Source: Candidatus Methanomethylophilus alvi Mx1201 (GTDB taxonomy: Archaea > Thermoplasmatota > Thermoplasmata > Methanomassiliicoccales > Methanomethylophilaceae). Taken from it: a DNA stretch of 64,000 bases. Position 1 is the stretch's first letter; each line of letters starts with the position of its first letter. Where the stretch lies: positions 124,001 to 188,000 of the forward strand of contig NC_020913.1 of assembly GCF_000300255.2 (NCBI RefSeq), in the 5' to 3' direction. The notes beneath the pieces were generated by a model, which was given only the letters and a program-made list of their open reading frames with translations, did no database searches and was not told the DNA's origin. A program made the translations under genes and the position numbers. Positions 1 to 8,711 of the stretch are shown one piece after another.

Positions 1-534
1 AAGGACAACCAGGAGAAGGTCATGGATGTATGCCGCCAGGTGGCGGCGGCCCTCAAGGCGGCCGGGATAAGGTCCAAACTGGACGACAGCGACGGAAGGC
101 CCGGTGCCAAGTTCTTCGACTGGGAGGTTAAAGGTGTACCGCTCCGTCTGGAGATCGGAGGGAAGGACATCGAGAACAACGTCGCCACCTTCGCCAGAAG
201 GGATAACGGCGAGAAGGGCACGGTGGAACTGGATTCCATGGTCCCAGGCGTCAGGATGATCCTCCAGGCGATCTCCGCCAACATGCTGGAGAAGGCCAAG
301 GCCAAGCAGCAGAGCTTCATCCACGAGATGGAGGACATGGGTGCCGAGAGCATCCCCGAGGGACAGATCGTCAAGATCGGCTGGTGCGGCAATCCGGAGT
401 GCGGTCACAAGTTCGAGGACAAGTACGACATCAAGATCCTCGGAACCCCGTACCATCCCGAGAACTGGACCGGGAAGTGCGTGTGCTGCGGAAAGGAAGG
501 ATGCAAGCCCGCATACGCCGCCCGTACCCTTTGA
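1..534 (+). CDS. proS: Prolyl-tRNA synthetase, C-terminal part (5' truncated by window edge)
   Basis: The reading frame is open from the first base and ends in the C-terminal domains of an archaeal/eukaryal-type class II prolyl-tRNA synthetase, which charges tRNA-Pro in the cytoplasm. Visible are the end of the anticodon-binding domain (EVKGVPLRLEIG, about residue 50) and the small C-terminal zinc-type domain, with cysteines in WCGNPECGHKF and CVCCGKEGC near the end and the usual hydrophobic/aromatic terminus. The first in-frame ATG at 22 is internal; KDNQEKV precedes it in the same frame, so the true start lies before the window. The next gene follows after 35 bases on the same strand. The identification is firm; only the length is unknown. 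Confidence 0.93.
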   Translation, partial: KDNQEKVMDVCRQVAAALKAAGIRSKLDDSDGRPGAKFFDWEVKGVPLRLEIGGKDIENNVATFARRDNGEKGTVELDSMVPGVRMILQAISANMLEKAKAKQQSFIHEMEDMGAESIPEGQIVKIGWCGNPECGHKFEDKYDIKILGTPYHPENWTGKCVCCGKEGCKPAYAARTL

Positions 535-569
535 AACCAAACGGGCCCGTACCCCGGGCCCGGTAAACC

Positions 570-1853
570 ATGAACACGGTCGTCCAAAAGGCCGGGGACA
601 TATTCCTGTCCACCCGCGAAAGAAAACTGCTGACGTTGTCGGCGGTCTCCTTGGCGGCCGTGTATGTTTTCTGCATCGTGTGTCTGGACCCGTCCGACGA
701 CATCCCCGTATTCTACGGCAACTGGCTGTCTCTGAGGTCCGGAGAGCTTCCCTACGTGGACTTCTCTTTCGGTAACCCGCCCCTGTCCCTCTTGTTCATA
801 GCCATCCCCGGGGCGCTGTCGTCCGATCTGCAGGGATATTACTGTCTCCATGCGGCTGAGATGATGATCCTGGCATGGTCGTCCGTATACCTGGTCATGA
901 ATATAAGCGGCCGTCTGGGTCTCAACAGGTTCCGCACTACTGCCTTGTACTTCGTCGTGCTTCTGATGTACTCGGAGGAGATCGTGAAGAAATTGGATAT
1001 GGCCGTGGCCATAACCGTCCTGCTGGCACTGTATATGTTCCTGCAGCGTCGCTTCACCCTTTCCTATGCGACGCTCATCATCGGTGCCATGATCAAGGTG
1101 TACCCGGCGGTATTGATCCCCGTCTTCATGATGGTCAATCTGGCCGACAGGTCCGATCCCCGCCGTTTCCGCAACGTCGCGGCCGGGCTGGCGGTCATAG
1201 CCGCGGCGGCGGCCATCGCATTCGCGGCAATGGGGGTCTGCGGGCTGTCCGTAGACAGAGTGGTGGGCGTGTTCACGCAGCAGGCCGGACGCGATTTCCA
1301 GATAGAAAGCGTCATGGGGAACATACTGCAGATCTTCGGGATGCTGGGTCTATACAGTTACGAGCTCGTGGGTAGGAGCTACACATACAATGTGGAATGC
1401 GCCCCGGCAGATGCTCTGTCGGGATGCTGGGTCATCGTCACCGTAGCGGCATACATACTTCTCATGTGGGCCGTCTGGCACTTCAGGTTGCGGACGGATA
1501 CGGGTCCTGCCGACAGGGACCGTGTGCTGGTCCTTTCCTCGGCATCCGCGGTCCTGGTCGTCCTCCTGACGTTCATGATATTCTCCACCCAGTACATGCT
1601 GTGGATAATCACCCTCCTGCCGTTCGTGATCCAGGGGGAGAAGGATACGAAGAAGAGGCGCATCCTCCAATCCCTGTATCTCCTCCAGTTCGTCATACTC
1701 GTCCCGCTCATGCTGTGGCTTCTCTTCGGTTCGGGGGAGGCGTTCGCAGCGGCCTCGGTCTTCGTCCGCAACATGATGCTTCTGTTCATCCTGCTGTATT
1801 GTATAGGGGAGATAACGGGCCGTCGCATCGTGATGAGGACGGCAAGCATTTAA
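570..1853 (+). CDS. Polytopic membrane protein, GT87-like (DUF2029) glycosyltransferase
   Basis: This 427-residue protein has about ten predicted membrane helices. An acidic first extracytoplasmic loop (PSDDIPVFYGN, near residue 48) follows the first helix, as in GT-C fold polyprenyl-phosphate-dependent mannosyltransferases of the GT87/DUF2029 group. A conserved-looking lumenal patch (YVDFSFGNPPLSL) and a later KVYPAVLIPVF stretch also fit that family. It would transfer a sugar from a lipid carrier on the outer face of the membrane, perhaps for glycolipid or protein glycosylation. No glycosylation genes lie next to it, so donor and acceptor are unknown. It is co-oriented with proS and trmI. 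The family call is by pattern only. Confidence 0.6.
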   Translation: MNTVVQKAGDIFLSTRERKLLTLSAVSLAAVYVFCIVCLDPSDDIPVFYGNWLSLRSGELPYVDFSFGNPPLSLLFIAIPGALSSDLQGYYCLHAAEMMILAWSSVYLVMNISGRLGLNRFRTTALYFVVLLMYSEEIVKKLDMAVAITVLLALYMFLQRRFTLSYATLIIGAMIKVYPAVLIPVFMMVNLADRSDPRRFRNVAAGLAVIAAAAAIAFAAMGVCGLSVDRVVGVFTQQAGRDFQIESVMGNILQIFGMLGLYSYELVGRSYTYNVECAPADALSGCWVIVTVAAYILLMWAVWHFRLRTDTGPADRDRVLVLSSASAVLVVLLTFMIFSTQYMLWIITLLPFVIQGEKDTKKRRILQSLYLLQFVILVPLMLWLLFGSGEAFAAASVFVRNMMLLFILLYCIGEITGRRIVMRTASI

Positions 1854-1875
1854 CCGATGCAGATTATGGATTCGT

Positions 1876-2643
1876 ATGGCATTCAATGAGGGCGAGTTCC
1901 TCTATCTCCAGGGTGAGGACGGTAAGAGGTCCTGGTTCAGACTGCAGTTCGGCATGATCAAGATGGGCGGTCTCGGGGTCATCGACGGCAAGCGCTTCGA
2001 AGGATTGGATGACGGGGACGTCGTGGAGATCGTCGGCAGGAGGTTCAACGTATTCCGTCCCGGGGTGGTCGAGCTCATGGAGTCCTTGGACAGGGGGGCG
2101 CAGATCATCACGCCCAAGGACGCCTGTGCGATCCTCATGGAGTGCGACATAAAGGCCGGGGACCGCGTCATAGAGGTCGGTGCCGGTTCAGGAGGTCTCA
2201 CCACGGCCCTTCTGCACACCGTCGCCCCCACAGGACACGTCCATACGGTGGAATTCAAGGAGCAGAATGCGGAGAAGGCTCTTAAGAACGTGAAACGCAC
2301 GGGACTGGACCAATACTGGTCATATCAGATAGGCGATGCGCGCAGTGTCGATATCGATTTCGATGATGCGGACGTCATCACCACCGACATGCCGGATGTC
2401 GAGAACGCCCTCGACAACCTCGTCCCCCATCTCAGGAACGGCGGCAGGATATGCACCTATGTCCCTAACGCGAACCAGCTGGAACTCGCGGTCAACGCCC
2501 TTCGCGGCAGGGGTTTCACCGACGTCCGTTCCATGGAGATCATGAGGCGCGGCATGGAGGTCCACAACGGCGGGACCCGTCCCAGCTTCGAGATGCTGGG
2601 ACATACGGGATACCTGACGTTCGCCCGCAAACGCTCGGTCTGA
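1876..2643 (+). CDS. trmI: tRNA (adenine-N1)-methyltransferase TrmI
   Basis: This 255-residue SAM-dependent methyltransferase of the TrmI/Trm61 family makes m1A at position 57/58 of the tRNA T-loop. The N-terminal beta-rich domain (residues 1-75) carries the family's FRPGVVELM segment. It is followed by the Rossmann fold with SAM motif I at EVGAGSGGLT (about 100-109), an acidic post-I motif (HTVEFKEQNAEKA) and the catalytic-loop region DVITTDMPDVENAL. Length matches archaeal TrmI, which works as a homotetramer. It starts 22 bases after the GT87-like gene and is followed by a strong hairpin terminator, so it probably closes that transcription unit. Confidence 0.93.
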   Translation: MAFNEGEFLYLQGEDGKRSWFRLQFGMIKMGGLGVIDGKRFEGLDDGDVVEIVGRRFNVFRPGVVELMESLDRGAQIITPKDACAILMECDIKAGDRVIEVGAGSGGLTTALLHTVAPTGHVHTVEFKEQNAEKALKNVKRTGLDQYWSYQIGDARSVDIDFDDADVITTDMPDVENALDNLVPHLRNGGRICTYVPNANQLELAVNALRGRGFTDVRSMEIMRRGMEVHNGGTRPSFEMLGHTGYLTFARKRSV

Positions 2644-2661
2644 CCGCCCCCGGCGGCAGGC

Positions 2662-2690
2662 CAGGGTCTTTCCGGACCCTGCGATTTTTT
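2662..2690 (+). terminator. Intrinsic-type terminator after trmI
   Basis: A 7-bp stem (CAGGGTC / GACCCTG, 2662-2681) with a 6-base loop is followed by TTTTTT at 2685-2690. The T-run runs straight into the TATA-like box of purS. Confidence 0.75.
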
Positions 2691-2718
2691 ATTATACGCG
2701 TGCGCGATATGTTGTCCA

Positions 2719-2958
2719 ATGACAGTAATCGACATCAGGATTGAGCTCAAGAAAGGGGTGGCGGACCCTGAGGGTTCCAACACCAAGAAGACCCTCGAGT
2801 CCCTCGGCTTCAAGGGCATCACTTCCGTGAAATCGGTAAAATGTTTCGTCCTCGACCTGGATATGCCCGCAGACGAGGCCAAGAAGGCAGGGGAGGAATA
2901 CTGCAGGAAACTCCTGGCGAACCCCGTGGTCCAGAGCTACACGGTCACCGTGAGATGA
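2719..2958 (+). CDS. purS: Phosphoribosylformylglycinamidine synthase subunit PurS
   Basis: This 79-residue protein is the small structural subunit of the three-part FGAM synthase (PurS, PurL, PurQ), fourth step of purine synthesis. It has the beta-alpha-beta-beta-alpha-beta pattern of PurS: the opening strand IDIRIELKKGVADPEG, the LESLGFKG segment and the final strand PVVQSYTV. The dimer bridges PurL and the glutaminase and helps channel ammonia. An AT-rich TTTTTTATTATA box lies about 25-35 bases before the ATG, suggesting a leaderless or short-leader transcript starting the purSLQ operon. purL starts 4 bases after its stop codon. Confidence 0.93.
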   Translation: MTVIDIRIELKKGVADPEGSNTKKTLESLGFKGITSVKSVKCFVLDLDMPADEAKKAGEEYCRKLLANPVVQSYTVTVR

Positions 2959-2962
2959 TCCG

Positions 2963-5287
2963 ATGCCCGAGCGTATGGTGAAGAGGAACGCCCCCTACGA
3001 CCTGTGCGACATAGTCATCAGGGACGCTTCCGACAAGGAACTGGAGGAGATATCCTCCTCCATGGCCCTCGGTCTCTCGCTCGACGAGATGAAGGCCGTA
3101 CAGCAGTATTATGTGAAAGAGGGGAGGGAGGCCACCGACGTGGAGCTCCAGTCCCTCGGGCAGGCGTGGAGCGAGCATTGCTGCTATAAGAGCTCCAAAT
3201 CCACCCTGAAGGAGTTCGTGTTCGGACTGGACCGCGACGACATCCTTTCCAGAGGCGATGCCGGCGTGATGGTGTTCGATGACGACTACGGCTACGCCCT
3301 CAGGGTGGAGAGCCACAACCATCCTTCGGCCATCGAGCCCTACGGAGGGGCCGCGACCGGTATCGGAGGGATCGTGAGGGACGTCATATGCATGGGCGCC
3401 CAGCCCGTGGGTCTGGTTGACCCCCTCTGTTTCGGTCCCATAGACCGCGATGTGAAGGTCCCCAAGGGTATCAAGGACCCGAAGTATCTGGTGAAGGGCG
3501 TCGTATCCGGTATAAGGGATTACGGCAACAGGATCGGCATCCCGACGGTATCCGGAGGATTCTTCTTCGACGACAAGTACACGGGCAACTGCCTCGTCAA
3601 CGTCTGCTGTCTGGGGATCGTGAAACGCAAGGATCTTCTGGAGAACTACGCGTCCGAACCCGGAGAGGTCATGATCCTCTTCGGCGGAAGGACCGGAAGG
3701 GACGGGATCCACGGCGTCAACTTCGCATCAAAGGACATCTCGTCCAACTCGGAGGAGGATTCCAGAGGGGCCGTCCAGCTGGGGGACCCCATCACCAAGG
3801 AGCCCGTCATACACGCATGCATAGAGTTGGCGGAGAAGCATCTCGTCACCGGCATGAAGGACCTCGGAGGAGGAGGTCTCAGCTGCGTCGTCGGCGAGAT
3901 GGCGATAGAGAAAGGCTGCGGTGCCGACGTGGATCTCGACAAGGTCCCGCTGAAGGAGTCCGGTCTCGCACCCTGGGAGATATGGGTGTCCGAGTCCCAG
4001 GAGCGCATGATGTGCACCTGCAAGCCGGAGAACGTCGACAAGATCATGGCCATATTCGACCTGTGGGACATCATAGCCACCCCCGTCGCGAAGACCACCG
4101 ACACCGGGCACACCCGTCTGTTCTGGAACGGGGAGAAGATCTTCGACATGGACATACAGTTCCTCACCGGAGGTCCGGTCTACAACAGGCCCTACAACAT
4201 GCCGGTGCCCCTGTCGAAGAAGGACGAGGAGTTCCCCGCCCTTCCCGCACTCAGGGACGTCATCCTGGGCATGCTGTCCGACCCCAACGTGGCCTCCAAG
4301 GAATGGGCCATAAGGCAGTACGACCACGAGGTCCGCGCCTCCACCGTCGTCCACCCCATGGTCGGGAAGATGAACGCTACCGGTCCCGGGGACGCATCGG
4401 TCGTCAAGCCCGTGGCAGACCGTTGGAAAGGACTCGCCGTCGCCGTCGGATGCAACCCCTGGTTCACCGAGGCCGACCCGTACCGCGGAGGCATGGCCTC
4501 CATAGACGAGGCCTACAGGAACGTAGTGGCCGTCGGAGCGATGCCCAACGCATTCACCGATTGTCTCAACTTCGGCAATCCCGAGAATCCCGACAGGCTC
4601 GGGGAGTTCAGGGAGGCCGTGCACGGGATAGGCGACATCGCGAGGGAACTGAACATCCCCATACCCTCCGGGAACGTCAGTATGTACAACCAGGCACCCG
4701 GAGGAGAACACATCCTCCCCACCCCCATGATCGTCTGCTGCGGTCTGATCGACGACTGCAGGAAGGCCGTCACCGCGGATATGAAGAAGACCGGGTCCTG
4801 CCTGTTCGTCGTCGGCGACACAAAGGACGAGATGGGAGCATCCCTGCTCTTCAGGAAGTTCGGCGGAAAGGGAGGGGACGTCCCCGCTACCGTCCCCAAG
4901 AGGCTGAAGGAGGTCTCCTCCAGGCTCCTGAAGGCGATGTCCGAGGGACTGGTCCTCAGCTGTCATGACTGCTCCGACGGAGGACTCGCCATAGCCGTGG
5001 CGGAGATGTGCATATCGGGACAGATAGGTGCACAGCTCGACCTCGGTGCCATGGGAGGCTCCGACATGAATGTCAAGCTGTTCTCCGAGTCCACCTCGAG
5101 GTGGGTCGCGGAGGTCGACGGCAGGGACGCCGAGAGATTCACGGAGATCATGGGCGACGCCGCCACCCCCATAGGCATAACGAAGGGGGACAAGTTCGTC
5201 GTGGACGGGTGCGAGATACCCGTAGAGGAGATGAGGGCCGCATGGAACGACCCCATCTGGAACATCATGGGAGGTGCTGCGCAATGA
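2963..5287 (+). CDS. purL: Phosphoribosylformylglycinamidine synthase subunit PurL
   Basis: This 774-residue catalytic subunit converts FGAR, ATP and glutamine-derived ammonia to FGAM. It is the small-PurL type that needs separate PurS and PurQ, both adjacent. The ATP-binding and catalytic segment ESHNHPSAIEPYGGAATG sits near residue 115. Repeated PurM-like halves follow, with GKDLGGGGLSCVVGE-type and later CHDCSDGGLAIA signatures. The length is slightly above the usual 720-740 residues. Its TGA stop overlaps the purQ ATG (ATGA), so the two are translationally coupled. Confidence 0.96.
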   Translation: MPERMVKRNAPYDLCDIVIRDASDKELEEISSSMALGLSLDEMKAVQQYYVKEGREATDVELQSLGQAWSEHCCYKSSKSTLKEFVFGLDRDDILSRGDAGVMVFDDDYGYALRVESHNHPSAIEPYGGAATGIGGIVRDVICMGAQPVGLVDPLCFGPIDRDVKVPKGIKDPKYLVKGVVSGIRDYGNRIGIPTVSGGFFFDDKYTGNCLVNVCCLGIVKRKDLLENYASEPGEVMILFGGRTGRDGIHGVNFASKDISSNSEEDSRGAVQLGDPITKEPVIHACIELAEKHLVTGMKDLGGGGLSCVVGEMAIEKGCGADVDLDKVPLKESGLAPWEIWVSESQERMMCTCKPENVDKIMAIFDLWDIIATPVAKTTDTGHTRLFWNGEKIFDMDIQFLTGGPVYNRPYNMPVPLSKKDEEFPALPALRDVILGMLSDPNVASKEWAIRQYDHEVRASTVVHPMVGKMNATGPGDASVVKPVADRWKGLAVAVGCNPWFTEADPYRGGMASIDEAYRNVVAVGAMPNAFTDCLNFGNPENPDRLGEFREAVHGIGDIARELNIPIPSGNVSMYNQAPGGEHILPTPMIVCCGLIDDCRKAVTADMKKTGSCLFVVGDTKDEMGASLLFRKFGGKGGDVPATVPKRLKEVSSRLLKAMSEGLVLSCHDCSDGGLAIAVAEMCISGQIGAQLDLGAMGGSDMNVKLFSESTSRWVAEVDGRDAERFTEIMGDAATPIGITKGDKFVVDGCEIPVEEMRAAWNDPIWNIMGGAAQ

Positions 5288-6102
5288 AAGCGGAGGACGT
5301 TAAGGTCTGTGTCGTAAGGATCGAAGGTACGAACTGCGAGGACGAGATGGCCAACGCATTCGGGATGGTCGGGGCCAAGGCCGAGAAGGTCCACCTCAAG
5401 CAGCTTCTCGGACAGTGCGCCCCCGAGCTGAAGAGGGATCTCGAGGACTATGACATACTGGCATTCCCCGGAGGTTTCTCCGCCGGGGACTATGTGCGTG
5501 CCGGGGCGATATTCGCCGCAAGGATAAAGGCCGGTATCGGGAAGGAGGTCAGGGATTTCGTCGAGGCCGGGAAACCGGTCCTCGGAGTATGCAACGGTTT
5601 CCAGATTCTGGTGGAACTCGGGCTTCTGCCTGCTTTCGACGAGACCATGGCCGATGTGCCTAACGCCGCCCTTTACAACAACGACTCCGGTCGTTTCGAG
5701 TGCCGTCCCACCGTACTCAGGAACGATAACAAGGGGAAGTGCGTCTGGACGTCCGATATACCGAAGGGCGGGCTTGTGATGACCCCCTCCGCACACGGGG
5801 AGGGCAAGCTCATGAGCAACATCCCGGACTTCGTGGAGAAGCTGGAGGAGAACGACCAGGTCGTCTTCAGATACGTCACCCCCGAAGGCGGCAAGGCCTA
5901 CTATCCGTGGAACCCCAACGGGTCTCCTTCGGATATCGCAGGCATATGCAATCCCGCAGGGAATGTGATGGGTATGATGCCGCATCCCGAGCGTGTGATG
6001 ACCGCATATACCGCCGCGGACTGGTCCAGAGGACACAGGTCCGACGACGGTGACGGAAAACTGATCTTCACTTCGGTTATGAAGTACCTCGCCAAGAGGT
6101 GA
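5284..6102 (+). CDS. purQ: Phosphoribosylformylglycinamidine synthase subunit PurQ (glutaminase)
   Basis: This 272-residue class I glutamine amidotransferase releases ammonia for PurL. The nucleophile is Cys103 in GVCNGFQIL, and the catalytic His/Glu pair is in the C-terminal PHPERV motif. A FPGGFSAGDYVRAG oxyanion segment lies near residue 61. The start is the ATG overlapping the purL stop. An open frame extends upstream to 5008 but only inside purL. At about 270 residues it belongs to the longer PurQ form found in many archaea. The convergent rbkR gene ends 2 bases beyond its stop. Confidence 0.95.
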   Translation: MKAEDVKVCVVRIEGTNCEDEMANAFGMVGAKAEKVHLKQLLGQCAPELKRDLEDYDILAFPGGFSAGDYVRAGAIFAARIKAGIGKEVRDFVEAGKPVLGVCNGFQILVELGLLPAFDETMADVPNAALYNNDSGRFECRPTVLRNDNKGKCVWTSDIPKGGLVMTPSAHGEGKLMSNIPDFVEKLEENDQVVFRYVTPEGGKAYYPWNPNGSPSDIAGICNPAGNVMGMMPHPERVMTAYTAADWSRGHRSDDGDGKLIFTSVMKYLAKR

Positions 6103-6104
6103 TC

Positions 6105-6761
6105 TCAGAGGCTGACCCTGACGTCGACGCGGTCTCCCGTGCCGATGCTCAGGGTCCTTCTGAGATGATATTGGCATATTATCTCGATCACGTCGACGTA
6201 GTGTGACCTTTCCGGTACGACCACTGCGCAGTCGATGTTCTTTATCTTGGCCTTATATGCGATCACGGCCCCGAAGCTTCTTCCTTCGTCGGTGAAGCCG
6301 TTTATGTAGATCCCGGCGGTCCCCCTGATGACATCCAGTTTTCCGACGTCTTCCTTGTCCACACAGACGTTGAGGGTCCCGCTGTAAGGCTTGAATCCCA
6401 GTTTATCCACGAATTGGTCCACATACCCTTTCTGACCGATGTAGTATCCTCCCTCACCCATCCCGTCCTTGACGGATCCGTGGATGGTTATGTGGTCGGT
6501 GAGTTCGAATATCCTGCGGTATTCGTTGTACTCCTTCTTCAAGGCGTCTATCCCGGCAGGGGTCAGCTTGATCCTCTGTTTCCTTGCACCGAGGTCACGG
6601 ACGATGAGCCCCTGATCGAGAAGTTCGAGTATGCGTTTAGACGCAGACTGTTGACTCATCTCCAACGTGTCTCCGAGTTCTCTCGACGATACGGCGACGT
6701 AGTCGTCCATTCCACCGATGAGGGCCAATTTTCTTAGGGCAAAGGTGTATTTCTCGTCCAC
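6105..6761 (-). CDS. rbkR: RbkR: winged-helix regulator fused to CTP-dependent riboflavin kinase
   Basis: This 218-residue bifunctional archaeal protein has an N-terminal MarR-like winged helix (residues 1-88, with recognition helix MSQQSASKRILELLDQG). The C-terminal CTP-dependent riboflavin kinase domain (about 90-218) shows SVKDGMGEGGYYI, the KLGFKPYSGTLNV substrate loop and GTGDRVDVRV at the end. It phosphorylates riboflavin to FMN with CTP and, in characterised archaea, represses riboflavin genes in response to FMN. The start codon is GTG. A perfect inverted repeat lies 33-48 bases upstream in its promoter, consistent with autoregulation. No other riboflavin gene is in the window. Confidence 0.92.
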   Translation of the reverse strand: MDEKYTFALRKLALIGGMDDYVAVSSRELGDTLEMSQQSASKRILELLDQGLIVRDLGARKQRIKLTPAGIDALKKEYNEYRRIFELTDHITIHGSVKDGMGEGGYYIGQKGYVDQFVDKLGFKPYSGTLNVCVDKEDVGKLDVIRGTAGIYINGFTDEGRSFGAVIAYKAKIKNIDCAVVVPERSHYVDVIEIICQYHLRRTLSIGTGDRVDVRVSL

Positions 6762-6793
6762 GAAGGGTCAATCGATTATGGTGATTTAAGAAT

Positions 6794-6809
6794 TACCATT
6801 TACATGGTA
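6794..6809. promoter_or_regulatory. Inverted repeat in rbkR promoter, probable RbkR operator
   Basis: TACCAT-TTAC-ATGGTA is a perfect 6-bp inverted repeat with a 4-base centre. It sits just upstream of an AT-rich TATA-like segment (6785-6790 on the minus strand) of the rbkR gene. Position and symmetry fit the binding site of a dimeric winged-helix repressor. RbkR itself is the natural candidate; this is inference. Confidence 0.55.
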
Positions 6810-6840
6810 GTTTCCAATCAAATTGTAGTAAAATAAGGGA

Positions 6841-6860
6841 TCCCGGTCTTCCGACCGGGA
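6841..6860 (-). terminator. Terminator of the 7.8-6.9 kb membrane-protein operon
   Basis: An 8-bp perfect stem (TCCCGGTC / GACCGGGA) with TTCC between the arms lies 13 bases past the stop of the 121-residue membrane protein. A T-rich run follows on the minus strand. Confidence 0.65.
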
Positions 6861-6872
6861 AAGGTGTTAGTT

Positions 6873-7238
6873 TCAGGCAGTGTGGGGCTCGGTGAGCCAC
6901 ATCTTGGTCTCGCCGGAGACGCTGACGATGACGATCAGGATGCCGATGACGGCTTCGACGACCGCCCACCACATGTTGTAGTAGTCTGCGATGGCTCCGC
7001 CGATAATGATGCCGAGGGTCACGAAGTTCATGAACATGAGGACCTTCCAGGACCACTGGCTGTTCATACTGAAAGCACCGGCAAGGGCGAAGAACAGGAC
7101 GGCTGCAAGCATGTATACGCTCATGGTGACGACGGCGCTGTTGTCAACCTCGAGATAGAGCACGAGGCCGATCATCGCGACGATGCCGCCGATGATCCCG
7201 AGGGCGCATCCGGTCTTGATGGTGTTTGACATTTTCAT
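6873..7238 (-). CDS. Small four-helix membrane protein, unknown function
   Basis: This 121-residue protein has about four hydrophobic segments (roughly 10-28, 40-55, 66-84 and 92-107) and a short polar tail. I do not recognise a family. It begins 5 bases downstream of the DUF998-like gene and shares its operon and terminator. Two possible starts exist, MKMSN at 7238 and the internal ATG at 7232; the first has a run of purines before it. A longer open frame continues upstream to 7790, but that part is an out-of-frame shadow of the neighbouring gene. Confidence 0.65.
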   Translation of the reverse strand: MKMSNTIKTGCALGIIGGIVAMIGLVLYLEVDNSAVVTMSVYMLAAVLFFALAGAFSMNSQWSWKVLMFMNFVTLGIIIGGAIADYYNMWWAVVEAVIGILIVIVSVSGETKMWLTEPHTA

Positions 7239-7243
7239 ATGAT

Positions 7244-7828
7244 TCACTCCTTCACGTTGTATCCGATGGTGCACGCGGAATAGAGTCCGTACCAGATGAG
7301 GACCATGACCATGGCGATGACCTCGAACTTCTCGAACGGGTATGCGAACAGGCATGCGAGTACTACGCAAGACAGTACGATGGGGATCCCGGCGACGACC
7401 TCGCGTCCGCATTTCCAGGACTGGGCGGACCACGCTATGGCGCTGGCTGCGGCGAAGATCGCTGCGAGGATCGCGAAGAAGTGATGGATGTCTCCGCCCT
7501 TGTAGTTGAGGTCGGCGAATCCCACGATGATGACGCAGATCCCGGTCAGAACGACCATGATGCCGCTGAAAACGTATCCGAATTTTTTCTTGTTGACGAC
7601 TTCGCCGATTCCGAATATTGCGAGGAGGACACCGACGATGGCGCATCCGTATTTGAAGAACGAAGCAGCATCGGTGTCGGAGATACCGAAGTCCGAGATG
7701 GAGTTCTTTCCCCATACCCAGGAGGTATCTACAGAGTAGCAGGCGAGCCAGATTATTGAAAATACTGCTACGGCTAATACTCCGAACCATCCGAAAGCGG
7801 CGGCGTGCTTCTTTGCATCCGCATTCAT
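7244..7828 (-). CDS. DUF998-type six-helix membrane protein
   Basis: This 194-residue protein has about six membrane helices. The WGKNSISDFGISDT segment between helices 1 and 2 (residues 39-52) is the kind of N/D-S-I-S-D-L/F-G motif that marks DUF998 proteins, for which no biochemical function is established. A second typical patch, NYKGGDIHHFFA, sits between helices 4 and 5. A TTATTAAAA box lies about 27 bases upstream of the ATG, suggesting a leaderless message. It is first in a two-gene operon with the 121-residue protein; the two may form one membrane unit. Confidence 0.7.
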   Translation of the reverse strand: MNADAKKHAAAFGWFGVLAVAVFSIIWLACYSVDTSWVWGKNSISDFGISDTDAASFFKYGCAIVGVLLAIFGIGEVVNKKKFGYVFSGIMVVLTGICVIIVGFADLNYKGGDIHHFFAILAAIFAAASAIAWSAQSWKCGREVVAGIPIVLSCVVLACLFAYPFEKFEVIAMVMVLIWYGLYSACTIGYNVKE

Positions 7829-7884
7829 AACTAGGCGTAAAACCGTCCCCTTTTAATAATGTTTCTTAGGGAAAAGGAGCCAGA

Positions 7885-7899
7885 CTTTACAAGGTAAAG
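7885..7899. promoter_or_regulatory. Inverted repeat upstream of the GPN-loop GTPase gene
   Basis: CTTTAC-AAG-GTAAAG is a perfect 6-bp inverted repeat in the divergent spacer. It lies just ahead of a GATATATC TATA-like box (about 7905-7912) for the gene starting at 7944. It is a possible operator; no regulator can be assigned. Confidence 0.35.
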
Positions 7900-7943
7900 C
7901 AAAACGATATATCGCACCAAACAGGTGGGCGTAGGGACGGTCC

Positions 7944-8711
7944 ATGAACAACATCTACTTCGTCGGTACTGCCGGAAGCGGCAAGAGTACAATGGTCGGG
8001 GCATTCAAGAGATGGCTCGATGACAACGAGATCGACTCGATAGTGGTCAATCTGGATCCCGGGGCGGAGAAACTTCCGTATGTGCCAGATATCGATATCA
8101 GGGAGTGGATAAATCTGGACGAGGTCATGTCGCAGTACGGTCTCGGACCGAATGGGGCGCAGATCGTGGCGGCGGATCTGATGGCCGTCAACATCAAGAA
8201 GGTCTCGGACATCCTTGACACCATCGACACCGACTATGTCCTCATAGACACCCCCGGTCAATTGGAACTCTTTGCTTTCAGGGAGTCTTCGAACGTCGTC
8301 ATCAGCGCCCTCGGTAAGCAGAGGTCGATGATCGCATATCTCTCCGATCCGACCCTGTACAAGAGTGCCAACGGATTCGTATCCGCCATGACGCTCGCAT
8401 CGCTGGTACAATTCAGGCTGAACATGCCCATAATCAATCTTCTGTCGAAATCGGACGTCCTGAAAGAGGAGGAGGTGGACAGGATCCTCGATTGGTACAA
8501 CAATCCGGATACGCTCTACGGCGACCTCCTGGACGAGGACAGCAATCCGGAATCCGTCATCGGCATGGAGCTTTTCAGGGCCCTCGAGGATTCCGGGATA
8601 TTCGGCGAGATGCGTGCCGTCTCAGCATCCAAGGAGATAGGTCTTCCGGAGATCTATGCCGCGGTCCAGCTGCAGTTCCACGGCGGAGAGGATGCGGACA
8701 GGGAGAACTGA
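7944..8711 (+). CDS. GPN-loop GTPase
   Basis: This 255-residue P-loop GTPase belongs to the GPN family. The G1/Walker A motif is GTAGSGKST (residues 8-16), and the diagnostic Gly-Pro-Asn loop is at 68-70 (GLGPNGAQ). The G3 segment reads DTPGQLELF and the guanine-specificity motif LSKSD. Eukaryotic homologues (GPN1-3) act as dimers in assembling and importing RNA polymerase II; archaeal members are homodimers of unsettled function. The gene ends exactly where the convergent radical SAM gene ends, with adjacent stop codons and no spacer. Confidence 0.9.
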   Translation: MNNIYFVGTAGSGKSTMVGAFKRWLDDNEIDSIVVNLDPGAEKLPYVPDIDIREWINLDEVMSQYGLGPNGAQIVAADLMAVNIKKVSDILDTIDTDYVLIDTPGQLELFAFRESSNVVISALGKQRSMIAYLSDPTLYKSANGFVSAMTLASLVQFRLNMPIINLLSKSDVLKEEEVDRILDWYNNPDTLYGDLLDEDSNPESVIGMELFRALEDSGIFGEMRAVSASKEIGLPEIYAAVQLQFHGGEDADREN

